Below, piece by piece: positions 24,849-34,946 of a DNA stretch of 64,000 nucleotides; position 1 is the stretch's first letter; the number at the start of each line of letters is the position of its first letter. The DNA comes from Maritalea mobilis. GTDB taxonomy: Bacteria > Pseudomonadota > Alphaproteobacteria > Rhizobiales > Devosiaceae. The stretch lies in the NCBI RefSeq assembly GCF_004363175.1, contig NZ_SNYR01000002.1, forward strand, positions 496,001-560,000, read 5' to 3'. A program made the translations under genes and the position numbers. Under the pieces are notes generated by a model that did no database searches, was not told where the DNA came from, and worked only from the letters and a program-made list of their open reading frames with translations.

Positions 24849-25280
24849 CTATTCGATTTCGTGTACGGGCTTCGCCTTGGCGCGCCATGCGGCGCCCAAA
24901 TCAGCCAAGCGTGCTTCCAAACATTCCACTTCTAGCGCAACTGAGCCGCCGCCAGCAAAGCTAAGCGTTACCCGGCCTGAAGGCGCGTCAGTGGTTTCAA
25001 ACTGAATGGTGAGCAGGTTCAAAACGCCATCCTTGGCATTAACATCAAAGCCAGAAGTTTTGGCGGAAAGCACATTATCAAAATGCATGGCGCTGCGTTT
25101 GCGTTCGCCCTTTTTTGATTTCTCGCCGCTTTCCCAGGCAAAGCGATTCATCAAAAGCGCGAACCGCTTATCACTTGGCGCAAAGCCCATATCAGCAACT
25201 TTGACAATCGCATCCTGCGTATAAGTAGAAATGACGTCCAAATCTTCTTGGTCGAGCGCGAGTAATTTCAGATCAGCCAT
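24849..25280 (-). CDS. DUF2948 family protein
   Basis: A 143-residue protein of the alphaproteobacterial DUF2948 family: MADLKLLALDQEDLDVISTYTQDA, then MGFAPSDKRFALLMNRFAWE. It always lies between murA and hisD in Hyphomicrobiales genomes I know; function unknown. The start at 25280 is chosen for the AAGGA site eight bases upstream; an ATG at 25304 adds eight residues and lacks such a site. Confidence 0.9.
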   Translation of the reverse strand: MADLKLLALDQEDLDVISTYTQDAIVKVADMGFAPSDKRFALLMNRFAWESGEKSKKGERKRSAMHFDNVLSAKTSGFDVNAKDGVLNLLTIQFETTDAPSGRVTLSFAGGGSVALEVECLEARLADLGAAWRAKAKPVHEIE

Positions 25281-25380
25281 AAAAGGGTCCTTAGGTTCCG
25301 TCATCTGTGAACTTTACCTAATGTGTGGCGCGGGCGATCACAATGGCTTTGCCATAATAAATCGCCCTGCCCTGTGCATT

Positions 25381-26673
25381 TTAGCCAGAAACGCGTTCAA
25401 TTTTTGCGCCGCAACGGCTCAATTTGTCTTCTAAGCGCTCAAATCCGCGATCCAAATGATAGATGCGGTTAACGATGGTTTCGCCTTCAGCGGCCAAGCC
25501 CGCAATCACCAGCGACACTGACGCCCGCAAATCGGTGGCCATCACTTGCGCCCCTTTAAGATTGTCAGCGCCTGTCACTTTGGCCGCTTGGCCATCCACA
25601 TCAATATGGGCCCCAAGGCGTGCCAGTTCACTCACATGCATAAAGCGGTTTTCGAAGATGGTTTCGCGAATGGTCGACGTGCCATCAGCCCGGCTCATCA
25701 ACGCCATATATTGCGCCTGCAAATCGGTTGGGAAGCCCGGATATTCGGCAATATCCACGTCAATTGGCGTGATGCCACCGCCATTTTTGACGATGCGAAT
25801 ACCGTCTTCCTCTTCGGTGATTTCAGCGCCAGTTTGCTTCAACACATCAAGCGCGGCTTGCAAATGTTCTGCATTGGCGCCCTTAAGCAACACATTGCCG
25901 CCTGTCATCGCCACGGCCATCGCATAGGTGCCGGTTTCAATACGATCAGGGATCACGTCAACTTCAGCGCCATGCAGCGCCTCTACGCCTTCAATGGTCA
26001 ATGTGCGTGTGCCAACACCTTCAATCTTTGCGCCCATGGCAATCAAGCATTCGGCCAAGTTGGTGACTTCTGGCTCCATCGCCGCGTTTTCAATGATTGA
26101 TGTGCCTTCGGCCAATGCCGCCGCCATCATGATCACATGGGTTGCGCCAACTGAAATACGCGGCAGCACCACTTTGCCACCTTTCAAGCGGCCGCCGGGA
26201 GCCGTTGCATTCACATAGCCGCCGTCAATTTCGATTTTGGCGCCCAATTGCTGCAGCCCATCAATATAGAAATCCACTGGACGTGTGCCGATGGCGCAAC
26301 CGCCGGGCATAGACACGCGGGCTTCACCCATCCGCGCCAAAAGTGGGCCAATTACCCAAAAGCTGGCCCGCATGGTGGACACTAATTCATATGGTGCGCA
26401 TGTATCTACAATATCGTGCGCAGTGAATGTGATCCGCTGGCCTTGCATTTCGTCGTCACCGCGACGGCGACCCTGCACGGCAATATCCACACCATGATTT
26501 TCCAAAATGCGTTCAAGCTGTTTCACATCGGCCAAACGCGGGACATTGTTCAGCACAAGCGGGTCTTTGGTCAGCAAAGATGCAATCATAAGCGGCAAAG
26601 CGGCGTTCTTGGCCCCTGAGATGGGCAATTCGCCATTAAGTTCGTTGCCGCCAACTAGTCGAATGCGATCCAT
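25381..26673 (-). CDS. murA: UDP-N-acetylglucosamine 1-carboxyvinyltransferase
   Basis: This 430-residue enzyme makes the first committed step of peptidoglycan synthesis, adding enolpyruvate to UDP-GlcNAc. It starts [27 protein letters not shown]. The catalytic Cys, target of fosfomycin, is present in [13 protein letters not shown], and the late motif [15 protein letters not shown] is intact. A 29-codon extension upstream of 26673 is judged non-coding because the family begins at MDRIRL. Confidence 0.97.
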   Translation of the reverse strand: MDRIRLVGGNELNGELPISGAKNAALPLMIASLLTKDPLVLNNVPRLADVKQLERILENHGVDIAVQGRRRGDDEMQGQRITFTAHDIVDTCAPYELVSTMRASFWVIGPLLARMGEARVSMPGGCAIGTRPVDFYIDGLQQLGAKIEIDGGYVNATAPGGRLKGGKVVLPRISVGATHVIMMAAALAEGTSIIENAAMEPEVTNLAECLIAMGAKIEGVGTRTLTIEGVEALHGAEVDVIPDRIETGTYAMAVAMTGGNVLLKGANAEHLQAALDVLKQTGAEITEEEDGIRIVKNGGGITPIDVDIAEYPGFPTDLQAQYMALMSRADGTSTIRETIFENRFMHVSELARLGAHIDVDGQAAKVTGADNLKGAQVMATDLRASVSLVIAGLAAEGETIVNRIYHLDRGFERLEDKLSRCGAKIERVSG

Positions 26674-26780
26674 AATTTTTCCTTCTAGTGTGACCCGACA
26701 GGGGATCATAGATAAGTCGTGACGCACCTTATGACCAAAAATGCGGCCAAAAGGTAGCATTTTCGCGCCTTGTTCGGCAC

Positions 26781-26966
26781 TTAATCCTTATTTTGCTTCA
26801 TTTTTTCAAAGGCACTGGGCTTGCCTTTCGGGCGTTCTGCCAACCCGGTGGGTGTTTCCACACGGGCTTTAGATTGGCTTTTGCGCCGGCGCAAATTTGC
26901 CCGCAACTGGGCGGCTAGGCGCTCTTTGCGCATTTCTTCTTTGGTCTTTTGATTTTGAGTTGTCAT
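26781..26966 (-). CDS. Small basic protein of unknown function upstream of murA
   Basis: 61 residues beginning [25 protein letters not shown]; strongly basic with the helical pattern [19 protein letters not shown] and ending MKQNKD. Similar small basic ORFs are annotated next to murA in other Hyphomicrobiales. Start 26966 is preferred over 26978 (MIAV extension). A nucleic-acid-binding role is a guess from charge alone. Confidence 0.6.
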   Translation of the reverse strand: MTTQNQKTKEEMRKERLAAQLRANLRRRKSQSKARVETPTGLAERPKGKPSAFEKMKQNKD

Positions 26967-27147
26967 CACAGCAATCATAAATTTATTGGGTGAAAAACGG
27001 GCTCATCAGCGTTTGATCCGTTTCTTGCACGTTTTTTACACTCTCGTCTAGTTTTCCCCTTGCGTTGTTGAAATCATTATGGCAGTAACCACGGCGCTTG
27101 ATGCGAAAATGATCGCGTCGCACAGATCACCATTTGATCACAAAGAT

Positions 27148-27222
27148 GCTGCCGTAGCTCAGGGGTAGAGCACTCCCTTGGTAAGGGAGAGGCCGAGAGT
27201 TCAATTCTCTCCGGCAGCACCA
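27148..27222 (+). tRNA. tRNA-Thr (GGT)
   Basis: A 75-nt cloverleaf: acceptor GCTGCCG pairing with CGGCAGC, D-arm AGCTCAGGGGTAGAGC, anticodon stem CTCCC/GGGAG with GGT in the loop TTGGTAA, T-arm GAGAGTTCAATTCTCTC, and an encoded CCA end. Confidence 0.97.
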
Positions 27223-27379
27223 TTTTCCTCCACAATATCTGCTTTAAACCGCGTGAAATCTGCCATCGCGTTAAGCATCTTACTTAACATTGATTCGCAT
27301 TTTCGCTTGTCCTCATTTAACCGAAGTGCGATTTAAAAGGCGCGGCACATAGTTAACAAGAGGTAAAGAGGACTTACCT

Positions 27380-27697
27380 ATGAAAAAACTAATTATTCCA
27401 GCCGTATTTTTCGGCGTCTTTAGCGCAAGTTCAGCAATGGCTGCTTGTCACGAACCCGTACATCCTTGGCCGAATGATGGTAGCTGTACTTGGGACATCT
27501 TCTGCATATTCCCACGCTCCGGCGATATGGACATCCGTGATGGCGTAAAAATGCAAGAATGTATGATCAAGGAACATGCTTCAGGTGGCTCATCAGGTTC
27601 AAGTGTGCCGGTCGAGGAAGACGAAGAAGAAGATGAGTGTGAAGTTCCACGATTAGCTCGGGTTGAATATGACCCATGTGAAGCAGAGTACGATTAA
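27380..27697 (+). CDS. Small secreted Cys-rich acidic protein, function unknown
   Basis: 105 residues: a clear Sec signal peptide (MKKLIIPAVFFGVFSASSAMA, cleaved after about residue 21), a mature part with six Cys (in ACHEP, GSCTW, IFCIF, QECMI, DECEV, DPCEA), a Gly/Ser linker, then an acidic run of Glu/Asp before the last two Cys. A good ribosome site (AGAGG) lies upstream. Disulfides in the periplasm or outside the cell are expected. I recognise no family. Confidence 0.75.
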   Translation: MKKLIIPAVFFGVFSASSAMAACHEPVHPWPNDGSCTWDIFCIFPRSGDMDIRDGVKMQECMIKEHASGGSSGSSVPVEEDEEEDECEVPRLARVEYDPCEAEYD

Positions 27698-27817
27698 GCG
27701 CACTTCTTTTTAGCTTGATATTAAGCAAGTGACATAATTGTTAGCGGGCATATCGCAGTTCTTGCTGAATTCTTCAAATTGTTTACTCTTTAATTGCGAA
27801 ACTTGAAGTGAGCAATT

Positions 27818-28513
27818 ATGAGTGAAATTCAACTGGAAGAAAGCTGGAAAGCGGCGTTGGCAGAGGAATTTGCCAGCGCTTATATGCAGGATTTGAAGGC
27901 ATTTTTGCTTGATCGCAAATCGCAGAATGCGGTGATTTTTCCTGCTGGTTCTAATTATTTCCGCGCGCTTGATTTAACCCCGCTAGACAATGTCAAAGTG
28001 GTGATTTTGGGCCAAGATCCGTATCACGGCCCGGGCCAAGCCCATGGTTTGAGCTTTAGCGTACGGCCCGGTGTGCGCATACCGCCTTCTTTGATCAATA
28101 TATATAAAGAGATCGAGCGCGATCTGGGCCTAGCCCCGCCCCGCCATGGCTTTTTGGAAAGCTGGGCGAAACAAGGTGTGTTGTTGCTCAACAGTGTTTT
28201 GACCGTGGAGCAAGGGCAAGCGGGCGCGCACCAAGGCAAGGGTTGGGAGCAGTTTACGGATGCGGTGATCGCACAGGTTAATGCACAAGAACAGCCTTGC
28301 GTCTTTATGCTCTGGGGCAGCTATGCCCAAAAGAAAGCAAATTTCATTGATCGGAAACGCCATTTGGTGTTGAAAGCCCCTCACCCGTCACCTTTATCGG
28401 CGCATCGCGGCTTTTTGGGATGTGGTCATTTTTCTCGAGCCAATGCATTTTTGGCCGAAAAAGATCGTGGGCCAATTGATTGGCGACTTCCCGATCAGGT
28501 GGAAACAAGCTAG
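27818..28513 (+). CDS. ung: Uracil-DNA glycosylase (family 1)
   Basis: This 231-residue enzyme removes uracil from DNA as the first step of base-excision repair. The water-activating motif [22 protein letters not shown], the segment [18 protein letters not shown] and the [11 protein letters not shown] loop with the catalytic His are all present. It stands between two small transcription units; a flavoenzyme gene follows after 32 bases. Confidence 0.97.
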   Translation: MSEIQLEESWKAALAEEFASAYMQDLKAFLLDRKSQNAVIFPAGSNYFRALDLTPLDNVKVVILGQDPYHGPGQAHGLSFSVRPGVRIPPSLINIYKEIERDLGLAPPRHGFLESWAKQGVLLLNSVLTVEQGQAGAHQGKGWEQFTDAVIAQVNAQEQPCVFMLWGSYAQKKANFIDRKRHLVLKAPHPSPLSAHRGFLGCGHFSRANAFLAEKDRGPIDWRLPDQVETS

Positions 28514-28545
28514 CCTACTGGTCCAACCTATTTCATGGGGCCATT

Positions 28546-29826
28546 ATGACCTATATTGACAGCTATTACACCGACACGCGCATCAGCGTCGCGCCATTTT
28601 CCAAGTTGGATGACCATATTGATGTCGACATTTGCATTGTTGGCGCCGGCCTTGCGGGGCTAACAGCCGCACGGCAATTGACTGAAGCAGGCAAATCAGT
28701 GTGCGTGCTGGAAGCACAAGATATTGGTTGGGGCGCTTCTGGCCGCAATGGCGGTTTTGTGTCAAATGGCTATGCCGAAGGCATAGGTAGCCTTGCCCAG
28801 AAATTGGGTCGAGACCACGCAAAGCAATTGTTTCAATTGTCACAAGAAGGCACCCAATATGTGAAAGACCGCATGGCAGGCTTTTCCATGCCGCAGCAAC
28901 CAATGGGGCATAAATATATGTCGGTTGTGCGCCATGATGTGGGGGACGCGATGTTGCGCCGTGCCGCCGAAATGAATGCGGAATATGGTGCTAGCTATGA
29001 AGCGCGCAGCACAGATGAAGTGCGGGCACTGCTCAAATCCAACACATATTTTCAAGGCCTTGAGGACAGCAGCGCCATTCATATACATCCGCTAAATTAC
29101 GCGCTGGCGCTGGCAGATGAAGCACGACACCTTGGGGCGCAAATTTACGTGCACAGCCCTGCAACTGACCTGCAAAAACTGGCAAATGGCTTTGAGCTGA
29201 ACACAGCGCAAGGCAAGCGCATAAATTGCGGGCAGGTGATTTTGTGTGGCTCGGCCTATTTGCACAATCTATATCCGCGCATTGAAGGCGCCGTACTGCC
29301 TGTTGCCACATATGTCGTGACGTCAAAGCCCATGGAAAAGCTTTTGGCGGAAGCCATTAATTATCGCGGTGCTATTTCAGATACGCGCCGTGCTGGTGAT
29401 TATTATCGCCTAGTGGATGAGGGCAAACGGCTTTTGTGGGGTGGGCGCATTACCACCCAGAAATCTGAGCCCAAAGAACTGGCCAACATGCTGAAACAGG
29501 ACATTCAAGCGATCTACCCGCAATTGGACGCGCTTGAGATTGAATATGCCTGGTCGGGCCTGATGGGATATTGCGTGCATAAAATGCCGATTTTGCGTGA
29601 GCTAGAACCCGGCATCTGGTCTGCAACTGCCACAGGCGGGCATGGGCTAAACACAACGGCAACGATTGGCAAGTTGGTGGCGGAAGCGATTACCGGCACA
29701 TCGGACCGCTATAAATTGTTTGCGCCGTTTAAAGCTCGGTGGGGCGGCGGCATGATTGGTCGCTTTGGCACGCAAATGGCGTATTGGACCATGCAGATGC
29801 AAGATTGGTGGGAAGAACGCGCTTAA
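28546..29826 (+). CDS. FAD-dependent amine/amino-acid oxidoreductase (PuuB/DadA-like)
   Basis: A 426-residue DAO-family flavoprotein. The FAD-binding motif IVGAGLAGLTAARQL is near residue 30, followed by GWGASGRNGGFVSNGYAEG, the pattern of gamma-glutamylputrescine oxidase and related amine oxidases. The C-terminal SGLMGYCVHKMPILRELEPGIW and TGGHGLNTTATIG close the FAD site. Substrate is unknown; putrescine catabolism would fit a gabD further along, but the two are not in one operon. The start at 28546 is chosen over a longer frame from 28480 that overlaps ung. Confidence 0.88.
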   Translation: MTYIDSYYTDTRISVAPFSKLDDHIDVDICIVGAGLAGLTAARQLTEAGKSVCVLEAQDIGWGASGRNGGFVSNGYAEGIGSLAQKLGRDHAKQLFQLSQEGTQYVKDRMAGFSMPQQPMGHKYMSVVRHDVGDAMLRRAAEMNAEYGASYEARSTDEVRALLKSNTYFQGLEDSSAIHIHPLNYALALADEARHLGAQIYVHSPATDLQKLANGFELNTAQGKRINCGQVILCGSAYLHNLYPRIEGAVLPVATYVVTSKPMEKLLAEAINYRGAISDTRRAGDYYRLVDEGKRLLWGGRITTQKSEPKELANMLKQDIQAIYPQLDALEIEYAWSGLMGYCVHKMPILRELEPGIWSATATGGHGLNTTATIGKLVAEAITGTSDRYKLFAPFKARWGGGMIGRFGTQMAYWTMQMQDWWEERA

Positions 29827-29893
29827 CGCATCTTCATCTTGCATTTGGCCACGAAACTACTTTCAATGGCCAAAAATTTGGGGAGGAAACTGA

Positions 29894-31297
29894 ATGCGGC
29901 GCGTTAAATCGGCCATTAAATGGATTATTGGGGCCTTGTTGGTTTTAAGTGTGGGCGCCTTTGGCTTTCTGCTGGTGGCTCCGCCTGATCTTTTGCGGGT
30001 TGGCACCAATTATGCTGCAAAAATTGTTTGCTCAAATGTGTTCATTGCCAATCGCGATGCACAAATGGTGTTGCGCGAAGACGTACAAGCGCCGGGACAC
30101 CCCTTATTGCGCCATGTTCGCCTTGATGTGGATGAGGATCAAAAGCAGGTCACCGCGCGTCTGTTTGGTATTTTTGCACCCGGCACGGCCGCTTATCGTG
30201 ATGGTTTGGGCTGTGCGGCCCTCCCCTCAAATGATCGCGACCATCTCGCAGATATGAGTTTGACCCGCCCAGAATTTGCACAGTTTGATGCGAATGCCAT
30301 TTGGCCAACGGGCGATAAGGTGATCCAAGCCCAAAGCGAGCGCCTGCAAGATTTGTTGGATAATTCTGCCTTGGTTGGCCCCAATATGCGGGCGACAATT
30401 ATTGTACATAAGGGGCGCATTGTGGCTGAACGTTATGGCGAAGGCTTTGACGCACAGACCTCGTTAATCGGCTGGTCCATGACCAAGACCGTAAACGCCG
30501 CCCTAGTTGGCGCTTTGCTGACTGACGACTTCACCTTAAACCGCGCTGATTTGATGACCAATTGGCACAATGATACCCGCGCCAATATCAGCCTCAAAAT
30601 GCTGATGGGCATGGAAAGTGGATTGGCGTGGAACGAAGATTATGGCGACGTTTCTGACGTGACGCGCATGCTTTATCTTAGCGAGGACGCAGCGGCATTT
30701 GCTGCGGGCAAAGAGCTGCAGGATGATGTGGGCAATGCCAAGTTTGAGTATTCTTCCGGCACCAGTGTTGTGCTGTCGCGCATTTGGCAAAACCAGCTTG
30801 GGCGCAACTCACTCTTATGGCCTGACCGTGCTTTGTTTGAACCTCTGGGCATGCGCAGCGCAGTGTTCGAGGCAGATGCAAGCGGCACCTTTATGGGCTC
30901 ATCCTACCTTTATGCCACAGCGCAGGATTGGGCGCGATTTGGCTTGATGATGGCCAATGGCGGCCAGTGGAATGGCAAGCAAATTTTGCCTGAATCATTT
31001 TACGATTTCATGGTGTCGCCCACGCCAAAATCTGTGACCCCATGGGGAGAAAATGAATATGGCCAAGGCCAATTGTGGCTGCACGGCCCGCGCGGGCAAA
31101 CGCCCGACCAACTTGATCCGGATGCTGGCTTTGGCTTGCCTGAAGATATGATTTGGATGTTGGGCCATGACGGACAATCCATTGCCATCAGCCGGGAGGC
31201 AGAATTGGTGGTGGTGCGCATGGGGCTAACGCCATCGCGCTGGGGCTATAAACCGCAGCCGCTTGTCGCATCTGCTTTGGAAGTGCTTCGCGACTAA
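29894..31297 (+). CDS. Membrane-anchored serine hydrolase, beta-lactamase class C family
   Basis: This 467-residue protein has an N-terminal membrane anchor (residues 9-30) and a class C beta-lactamase/penicillin-binding fold. The nucleophile motif S-x-x-K is present in GWSMTKTVNAALVG; the second motif seems to be YSSGT and the third HDG in LGHDGQS. Such proteins are often esterases or D-amino peptidases rather than true lactamases. It has a strong ribosome site (GGAGG). Convergent with pcp. Drug resistance is not implied. Confidence 0.85.
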   Translation: MRRVKSAIKWIIGALLVLSVGAFGFLLVAPPDLLRVGTNYAAKIVCSNVFIANRDAQMVLREDVQAPGHPLLRHVRLDVDEDQKQVTARLFGIFAPGTAAYRDGLGCAALPSNDRDHLADMSLTRPEFAQFDANAIWPTGDKVIQAQSERLQDLLDNSALVGPNMRATIIVHKGRIVAERYGEGFDAQTSLIGWSMTKTVNAALVGALLTDDFTLNRADLMTNWHNDTRANISLKMLMGMESGLAWNEDYGDVSDVTRMLYLSEDAAAFAAGKELQDDVGNAKFEYSSGTSVVLSRIWQNQLGRNSLLWPDRALFEPLGMRSAVFEADASGTFMGSSYLYATAQDWARFGLMMANGGQWNGKQILPESFYDFMVSPTPKSVTPWGENEYGQGQLWLHGPRGQTPDQLDPDAGFGLPEDMIWMLGHDGQSIAISREAELVVVRMGLTPSRWGYKPQPLVASALEVLRD

Positions 31298-31307
31298 CCG
31301 CTCGGCG

Positions 31308-31955
31308 TTAGTGGGTATCGCCCGCTTGCACCTGAATATCGTCTCCCGTGTGAGCGGCGGCGGCCCAAATAGCACGTTCCAACGCTTCGGTCATCTGCGC
31401 GAGTGGCAAATGCGGCATTTCGTGATCGTCTTGCGCTAAATTTTCTGTGGCCTGTGGCACGTGCACAAAGCCTGCACGCACATTTGGACGATGCTGCGCA
31501 CAGGCATGCATCAGGCCATACATGAGGTGGTTACAAACAAATGTACCTGCGCTGAACGACACGCTGGCGGGCACCAGATGCCCCATTTCCTTCACCATCA
31601 GATTGATTGGCAGCGAGGAGAAATAGGCCGCTGGCCCGTCCGCGTCGATTGGCTCACCTTTGGGTTGATGGCCCTGATTATCTGCGATGCGAAAATCATC
31701 AAAATTTATCGCCACTTTTTCAGGCGTGATGTCCGCTCGGCCCGCCGCGAGGCCCAAGGCCACCACCAATTGTGGATCATGCATGTCGAGCAAATCGCGC
31801 ATTTGATCAATCGCGGTAAAACGGGCGACGGGCAAAATGGCGCTAACAATTTGAGCGCCATTATGGGTTTCGCCATCCAGTGCCAAGGCCAATTGCTGCG
31901 CCGGGTTAGTGGTTTCGCCTCCAAAGGGCTCAAACCCAGTCAGCAATATTTTCAT
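31308..31955 (-). CDS. pcp: Pyroglutamyl-peptidase I
   Basis: A 215-residue cysteine peptidase that removes N-terminal pyroglutamate. It starts MKILLTGFEPFGGETTNPAQQ; the catalytic Cys is in AGTFVCNHLMYGLMH, and the catalytic His in AGFVHVPQ. It directly follows gabD (nine bases), so the two are probably one transcript. Confidence 0.94.
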   Translation of the reverse strand: MKILLTGFEPFGGETTNPAQQLALALDGETHNGAQIVSAILPVARFTAIDQMRDLLDMHDPQLVVALGLAAGRADITPEKVAINFDDFRIADNQGHQPKGEPIDADGPAAYFSSLPINLMVKEMGHLVPASVSFSAGTFVCNHLMYGLMHACAQHRPNVRAGFVHVPQATENLAQDDHEMPHLPLAQMTEALERAIWAAAAHTGDDIQVQAGDTH

Positions 31956-31964
31956 TGTTTTTGC

Positions 31965-33419
31965 CTATTCAGCCAATCCGCCCATCAACACATATTTTAA
32001 TTCAAGATAGTCGTCGAGGCCATAGTGAGAACCTTCTCGACCTAGACCAGATTGCTTTACACCCCCAAATGGCGCCTCCACGGCGGAAGTGACACCTTCA
32101 TTCACGCCCACAATGCCGCATTCTAGCGCTTCTGCAACGCGCCAGACGCGGCCCAAATCTTTCGAGAAGAAGTAACCAGCCAAGCCAAATTCGGAATCGT
32201 TGGCCAAGGTAATTGCGTCTGCCTCATCTTTAAATTTGATCACCGGGGCCACGGGGCCAAAAATTTCCTCGCGCAGAACGCGGGCATTTCGGCTAACATC
32301 GCGCAAAATTGTTGGATTGTAGAACAGGTCGCCCTTATCGCTTTTGCTGCCACCGATGGTGGCGCTTGCGCCTTTTTCAATGGCGTCTGCCACAAGCTCT
32401 TCAACTTTGGCTACGGCTTCCGTGTTGATCAGCGGGCCGAGCGCCACATCGCTCTCAAACGCACCGCCAACTTTCAGCTCTGCAGCTTTGGCACTGAATT
32501 TCTCCACGAACGCATCATAAATGCCGGCTTGCACGTAAATTCGGTTGGCACAAACACAGGTTTGGCCAGAGTTCCTATATTTAGACATTAGGGCGCCATC
32601 AACAGCGCGGTCCAAATCCGCATCGTCAAACACGATAAAGGGTGCATTGCCCCCCAGCTCCAGTGAGAGCTTTTTTATGGTTTCCGCCCCGTTGCGCATG
32701 ATAATGCGACCCACTTCAGTTGAGCCGGTAAAGGACACTTTCGCCACATCCTGATGGGTGGTCAGCACTTGGCCAACTTCTTGTGCTTTGCTGGTGGTGA
32801 CAATATTGATCACCCCTTCCGGCACGCCAGCCAGTTTGGCCATTTGCGCCAGTGCAAGGGCAGATAGCGGGGTATCCTCTGCGGGCTTAATCACAATGGG
32901 ACAACCTGCGGCAAGCGCGGGTGCAGCCTTGCGCGCGATCATCGCATTTGGGAAGTTCCACGGTGTGATGGCCGCCACAACGCCAACGGGTTGTTTCATC
33001 ACCAGAATGCGGGCGTCGCCTTTTGCACTTGGGATTAAATCGCCATAGGTGCGACGGGCTTCCTCAGCAAACCATTCAATATAGGCCGCGCCATAGCGGA
33101 TTTCGCCAAGCGCTTCGGCCAACGGCTTGCCCTGCTCAGTGGACAATAGTTCTGCCAATTCTTGTTCATGCTCGATCACAATGTCGAACCAACGGCGCAT
33201 AATTTCGCACCGCTCTTTCGCGGTTTTTGCAGCCCACGGCTTCAGCGCGGCTTTGGCAGAAGCGATTGCCTTTTCCGCATCCCGTGCAGTGCAGTCGCTA
33301 ATCTGGGTAATGGTTTCACCCGTGGCCGGATTGATCACTGCAAATTGCGCACCATCACTGCTGTCGACCGACGCGCCATTGATAAATGCTTTTTGATGAA
33401 GAACCTGATCGAACGCCAT
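31965..33419 (-). CDS. gabD: NAD(P)-dependent succinate-semialdehyde dehydrogenase
   Basis: 484 residues with the aldehyde dehydrogenase signatures FTGSTEVGR, the Glu of LELGGNAPF, and the nucleophilic Cys in GQTCVCANR; the GabD-type PWNFPNAMIARKAAPALAAGCP stretch is also present (first residues). It oxidises succinate semialdehyde to succinate in GABA or amine catabolism. The assignment to gabD over other aldehyde dehydrogenases rests on overall similarity and length. A 6-bp inverted repeat about 80 bases upstream may be an operator. Confidence 0.92.
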   Translation of the reverse strand: MAFDQVLHQKAFINGASVDSSDGAQFAVINPATGETITQISDCTARDAEKAIASAKAALKPWAAKTAKERCEIMRRWFDIVIEHEQELAELLSTEQGKPLAEALGEIRYGAAYIEWFAEEARRTYGDLIPSAKGDARILVMKQPVGVVAAITPWNFPNAMIARKAAPALAAGCPIVIKPAEDTPLSALALAQMAKLAGVPEGVINIVTTSKAQEVGQVLTTHQDVAKVSFTGSTEVGRIIMRNGAETIKKLSLELGGNAPFIVFDDADLDRAVDGALMSKYRNSGQTCVCANRIYVQAGIYDAFVEKFSAKAAELKVGGAFESDVALGPLINTEAVAKVEELVADAIEKGASATIGGSKSDKGDLFYNPTILRDVSRNARVLREEIFGPVAPVIKFKDEADAITLANDSEFGLAGYFFSKDLGRVWRVAEALECGIVGVNEGVTSAVEAPFGGVKQSGLGREGSHYGLDDYLELKYVLMGGLAE

Positions 33420-33499
33420 TTTATCCCCTGCCTTCTTGTGCCATATCGGACGGCAATCATTCCCTATTGCGGGGCAGGCTAGCGTGTGACTTTATCAGT

Positions 33500-33516
33500 G
33501 TCATTACTCAAATGAC
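33500..33516. promoter_or_regulatory. Inverted repeat upstream of gabD, possible operator
   Basis: GTCATT (33500-33505) and AATGAC (33511-33516) flank a 5-nt centre, in the 149-base gap holding the gabD promoter. The size fits a dimeric regulator of GntR or LysR type, but short palindromes occur by chance in A+T-rich DNA. Confidence 0.35.
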
Positions 33517-33568
33517 CGTTTTATATGATCATTTTGAATGTCTTAGTCACAAATATTGATGGTTGGGA

Positions 33569-34828
33569 TCACATCAATGATTTATCGCGTAGTTTGGGAC
33601 AGAATGGGCAACCCGTTTCAAGGTCACAGGGCATAATGTGACAATCAATTGGTGCTTGTGCCATTTCCCAAAGACGCCATAGCTTTGACCGTCGGCCAGA
33701 CTTTACAATGATCAATGCGTCTTTATGCTGTCCTAAAAGCTGATGGACTTCCACAATATCGTTGCTGGCGATGACTTGACAGTGATCAAACTCGTGTTCA
33801 AAACGCGCTGCAGCGCGGAAGGCACCGTCCATGCCGACGATTAAGTCGCAGTGCGGCGCAACCGCACGAATAATTTGCCGATATGCCCGCGACCCCGTAT
33901 TTCCAGTGTCTGAAATTTGCCCCAACACCAGAACCGTTTTGCCCTTTTTGATTTGGGCGACATCAGTCGCGAATAATTTCGTCGCCCAATATGGAGCCTT
34001 AAATGCATCCATCAAATAGGTTTGGCCGGAGACGGTTTGATGGACGCTCATATGGTTCATCATCGGTTCTAGTTCGGCCAACTTTTCGATGGCTGGTCCC
34101 AATGGCAGCCCTTTCGCGTGAATAGCTGCAAGTGCTGCCAATATGCTGGTCAACAGCAAGCTGCCAACAAACTTTGTCGACACATCAAACTGCTCTTGCC
34201 CTGCAAATAATTTGAACTGCAAACGAGACTGCCAATTGGCGCTGATGATCTCTGCCCGAATGTCCGCATCCTTATGCAGTCCATAAGTGACGATGTTCTT
34301 TTGGTCTTTGCGCAGTGCTGACAAACCAGCAAGGTGCGCGTCATCAATGTTTAGGCATGCAACGCCATCGGGCTTCAGTGCGGTGATGAGTTTGGACTTT
34401 TCGTCCAAAATGGCTTGCTCTGTGCCGAATGCTGAAATGTGGTCACCGCCAATTGTGGTGAGGATGGCAATATCCAGCGGAATGTCGTTTATTACATAGT
34501 CTAGATATCCCGGCTCTCCACCTGAGATTTCTTGCACCCACGTTTGCTTCGGCCGTTCCAACTTGCGCAGGCCACGATAGACCCAACGCTTGGTGTTGTT
34601 GCCAAGCCCAGAGTGCACATCTTCCTTGTACGCTTCCGCCAACAATTCCGAGAGAAGTTTTGTGGTTGTGGATTTACCGCAGCTTCCTGTGATGCCGATG
34701 GTAAATGGCTCAAATTTTTCCAGTTTGCGTACAGCGTTTGATCGCTCAAACCCTCTCACCATTCGAAAATAGTAGGGCTCTAGCCGCTCTGCCAGTTTCA
34801 AATTGATTTTTTTGATGGAGATCGACAT
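33569..34828 (-). CDS. Orphan Mur-ligase-family protein (MurF-like) with a Cys-rich tail
   Basis: A 419-residue protein with the Mur ligase layout: P-loop IGITGSCGKSTTTKLLSELL near residue 45, a central domain with GGDHISAFGTEQAILDEKSKL, and a C-terminal domain containing DAFKAPYWATKLF (like the DxYNANPxS motif of MurF). Such ATP-dependent ligases join an acid to an amine. It lacks the UDP-MurNAc-binding N-terminal domain of true MurF and lies far from the dcw cluster, so it probably acts on another substrate. The last 30 residues carry four Cys in C-x4-C-x5-C-x2-C, a possible metal site. Start 34828 is preferred to the longer frame at 34891. Confidence 0.8.
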   Translation of the reverse strand: MSISIKKINLKLAERLEPYYFRMVRGFERSNAVRKLEKFEPFTIGITGSCGKSTTTKLLSELLAEAYKEDVHSGLGNNTKRWVYRGLRKLERPKQTWVQEISGGEPGYLDYVINDIPLDIAILTTIGGDHISAFGTEQAILDEKSKLITALKPDGVACLNIDDAHLAGLSALRKDQKNIVTYGLHKDADIRAEIISANWQSRLQFKLFAGQEQFDVSTKFVGSLLLTSILAALAAIHAKGLPLGPAIEKLAELEPMMNHMSVHQTVSGQTYLMDAFKAPYWATKLFATDVAQIKKGKTVLVLGQISDTGNTGSRAYRQIIRAVAPHCDLIVGMDGAFRAAARFEHEFDHCQVIASNDIVEVHQLLGQHKDALIIVKSGRRSKLWRLWEMAQAPIDCHIMPCDLETGCPFCPKLRDKSLM

Positions 34829-34946
34829 GGAACGGCCCGGGCAAATGAAGTGTTGTGTCAATGGATTAGGACAATTTCCGCCGCATCTCAATCAATTTGA
34901 TCCGAATTCAACGGTCAGCCGTTGATAAAATGAAAGTGAGTTTATT

